Source: Symsagittifera roscoffensis (lineage: Eukaryota; Xenacoelomorpha; Acoela; Convolutidae). From it: a stretch of 64,000 nt of DNA. The stretch is taken from positions 39,516,379 through 39,580,378 of the forward strand of contig NC_087067.1 in assembly GCF_963678635.1 (NCBI RefSeq), given 5' to 3'. The position numbers and the translations under genes are program-made. Position 1 is the first letter of the stretch. Each line of letters begins with the position of its first letter. Positions 61,847-64,000 of the stretch are shown in pieces. Under the pieces are notes generated by a model. The model ran no database searches. It was not told the origin of the DNA and saw only the letters and a list, made by a program, of their open reading frames with translations.

Positions 61847-64000
61847 GTATGTCTTTGAACTCCGGCTTCAACCGTCTTTGAGAAACTTGATCGCAATTTG
61901 GTTGCAAATCAGATCATTACCCATTGCAATCGGGTACTGGACTTTTTTTCCAGTTAATAACTTTGTTCACAGGACTCACTCCTGGACTCATTCACCTCTT
62001 TTCCATTGTTGCATTACTCTCTGTTGCAAATATTATGCGTGTTTTGAGTTTTTTAGTATTTTAAATGTCGGTCCTTTGGAAATAACCGAGTTTAGATATG
62101 GGGGTCTATCTCATAGAGTAATTTCGGATAGGGTACACCGTCTGCTCGTCACGCTATCTTATTTTCAGTCGGATAGATTCGTGCAACTTCTTAGTCTAAT
62201 ACCGATCCTAATCTTACTCTTATAACTACTAGTCTCAGGGTGTTTAACTAGTCTCTGCTAGGCTCAATAGATCTAGAGTATACTGGTATTTTTGCGGCTG
62301 TTGAAGTACTCGGGAGAGGCAACTATTTTCTAAGTTAAATTCAAATCTCTCTGGTGCTGAAATTACAAGTAATTTCAGCACTTACAAATAAGTGGGTAGT
62401 TAGTTAGATGGATTGTGATTGGTTAATATTAAATACTTTACAGTGGTAAAATGTCTAAATCATAAATAATAAAATGTAGTTTAGATCAGGTTCCACCCAT
62501 CCGGGGTTTACAGAGTTTTTGAGTTCTCTCTCTTTTCTTCTGCAATTGAAGGATGGATGATGAACGTTGGTATGTGGCGAACATCATTTTCGTTTTCTTG
62601 TTCCCTGGAGAAGAGAGGTCCAGGAGACTAGAACCGTCGACATAATTTCTCTATAAGAGAAAAGTTCCAGAACGCTGGAATTAGGGATAGGAAGTTATCT
62701 TCTTGTCGTTTGTCAACGAATGTGATCCATAATGAAATCGTTTAGATTTCAGAATCCAAAATGCTTTGCTATGTAAGTTTTGTTTGCATTTGTGGAAAGT
62801 TGTTTGTGATCAACCTCGTCTAGGAATGGCGTGAAACTCGTGTTTGGAAGGGATGCCTTGTTACTGGGATCTGTACGTATACTTGAACATCGAGGTGGTC
62901 ATTGGTCTGGTTCAATGAAGTCCTTTGCTGCGAAGTCAAGTCGTACTCTAAATCCTTTGAGTTGTGATTGTGTGCGGCATGTCGGTTGTGGTTGGTAGCC
63001 ATTCTTTGTTCAGGTTGTGATGGGATCATCTAGTCTTCTAGTCTTTGGAAGTTCGTCTTTGCTGTTGTGTGTGATCTATATACTGCTTATTATGATTTAC
63101 ATTTTATAGATTTTAGTTAATTCTTTTTTAGTTATGATCTTGATTAATTGTTTTCACAAAAGCGTTTTTATTTTAGTTTGGTTATTTTGAAGAGTTACTC
63201 ACCCTTGAGTACCTCGTATTAAAATTAAAGTGTGGTCACAAAGCGTGGATGTAGCGCGGTGGGTTAAGCCGGCTATAGAGCATGCTCAGGACGTCCTCTC
63301 TGGTGGGTTAGGCCAGGAGTGGGAGTATGATTTCGTGCGGTTTCTTTGAGGGGTCCTGTTTTGTGTTAACATTATATGGAAATTTTTTCTGGACTTTCTT
63401 ATGTTGCTTCTGGTTGTGTCCTTTTTTCAAAAATCAAATTGTTTTTGGTTTGGGTTTGTCTTTCGACTTTTTTGTGTTTTATTATTTCTTTCGTTGACTT
63501 TATAATAGTCTTCAAAAGAATAAATTATCCAGTTTTAAGCTGGGTTAATCTGGTTTGGGTACCGTTGGTGTTCTTTTCTTACCCATGCTGTTATTTTATG
63601 AATTGTGGTGTTTAGTCATTTGCATTGGTTAGTTTAGTATAGTGTATAGTTCCATTCCAACCGGGTTAAAGAAAAGTTGGAAACTTGTTATCGTTAGTGA
63701 GAGTTGTTGTAATTGAAAGCTTGGAACATAAAATCATTCTTTTAAACAGTTCTTCGTGGGCAAGCTGTGCGAGTATGGATAGAAGTCTTGTGCGAATGAA
63801 TGAAAAGGTTAGTACTGCTTTCTCAACTTTTAAATTTACTGCTTGAATCTGAATTTTTACTACATTTTGGAGAAATTTGAAATTATAAATTTTCATTTTA
63901 TGTAATTTTACTGCTTTTGGGGGAAGAATTTATAAAATAATTTATTGCGTTTGAATGAATTTTATGACATTATATAGTGCAAAAATTTAGTATTTTGAAA
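61847..64000. other. Downstream intron or flank, nothing assigned
   Basis: After the donor at 61,846 I find no convincing next exon. The minus strand at 63,029-62,820 has a Gln/Asn/His-rich frame (TNHNRHAAHNHNSKD) without clear splice partners. At 63,248-63,275 TAGCGCGGTGGGTTAAG resembles an RNA polymerase III box A, but no box B follows at the usual distance. Confidence 0.35.

Overview
The window looks like AT-rich nuclear DNA from an invertebrate animal. GT-AG introns split most genes, one gene is a DEG/ENaC channel, another is an animal-type ERO1, and the intergenic space is full of decayed transposons (Penelope-like, CR1/Jockey-like, Ty3/gypsy, hAT and TA-target MITEs). I cannot name the species. 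I see no bacterial operons, CRISPR arrays, rRNA genes or convincing tRNA genes. Gene density is low: five gene models in 64 kb, at least one of which continues past the window.

Layout. 1-3.4 kb: two fragments of a MITE family built from TAATCGATTATAATGGATTATAATC-type sequence. 3.4-5.8 kb: an intronless DEG/ENaC channel with two LDLa modules and a CUB domain spliced into its ectodomain; a 387-bp hAT-type MITE with a perfect 8-bp target duplication sits just after its stop. 8.7-11.1 kb (minus): a complete three-exon ERO1 oxidoreductase gene. 11.1-12.8 kb: flank with several GC-rich palindromes. 12.8-18.5 kb: duplicated Penelope-like element remnants (minus) and a CR1/Jockey-like reverse transcriptase remnant (plus). 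18.5-24.0 kb: a decayed Ty3/gypsy-like LTR element carrying a three-copy ~180-bp repeat. 24-42 kb: mostly featureless AT-rich DNA with RT remnants, a recent 361-bp tandem duplication and a complete 1,140-bp MITE.

42.0-45.9 kb (plus): a three-exon Ly6/uPAR-type three-finger protein whose large first intron holds TIR elements. 50.4-57.2 kb (minus): the 3' part of a gene for an unrecognised membrane protein, recovered as five exons whose phases all agree; it ends in a disordered Ser/Asn/Gly-rich tail. 58.2-61.8 kb (plus): a gene rich in Gln/Asn/His/Ser whose reading frame is restored by very short introns (50-77 nt), continuing beyond a strong donor at 61,846. The last 2 kb hold nothing I can assign.

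The genes are not an operon or an obvious pathway. DEG/ENaC, the Ly6-type protein and the multi-pass protein are all secretory-pathway products with disulphides, and ERO1 makes disulphides in the ER, but that link is generic. The strongest unusual observations are the LDLa-LDLa-CUB-ASC channel, the MITE family carrying dense palindromic homeodomain-like sites, the unrecognised membrane protein, and the sharp contrast in intron size between neighbouring genes.
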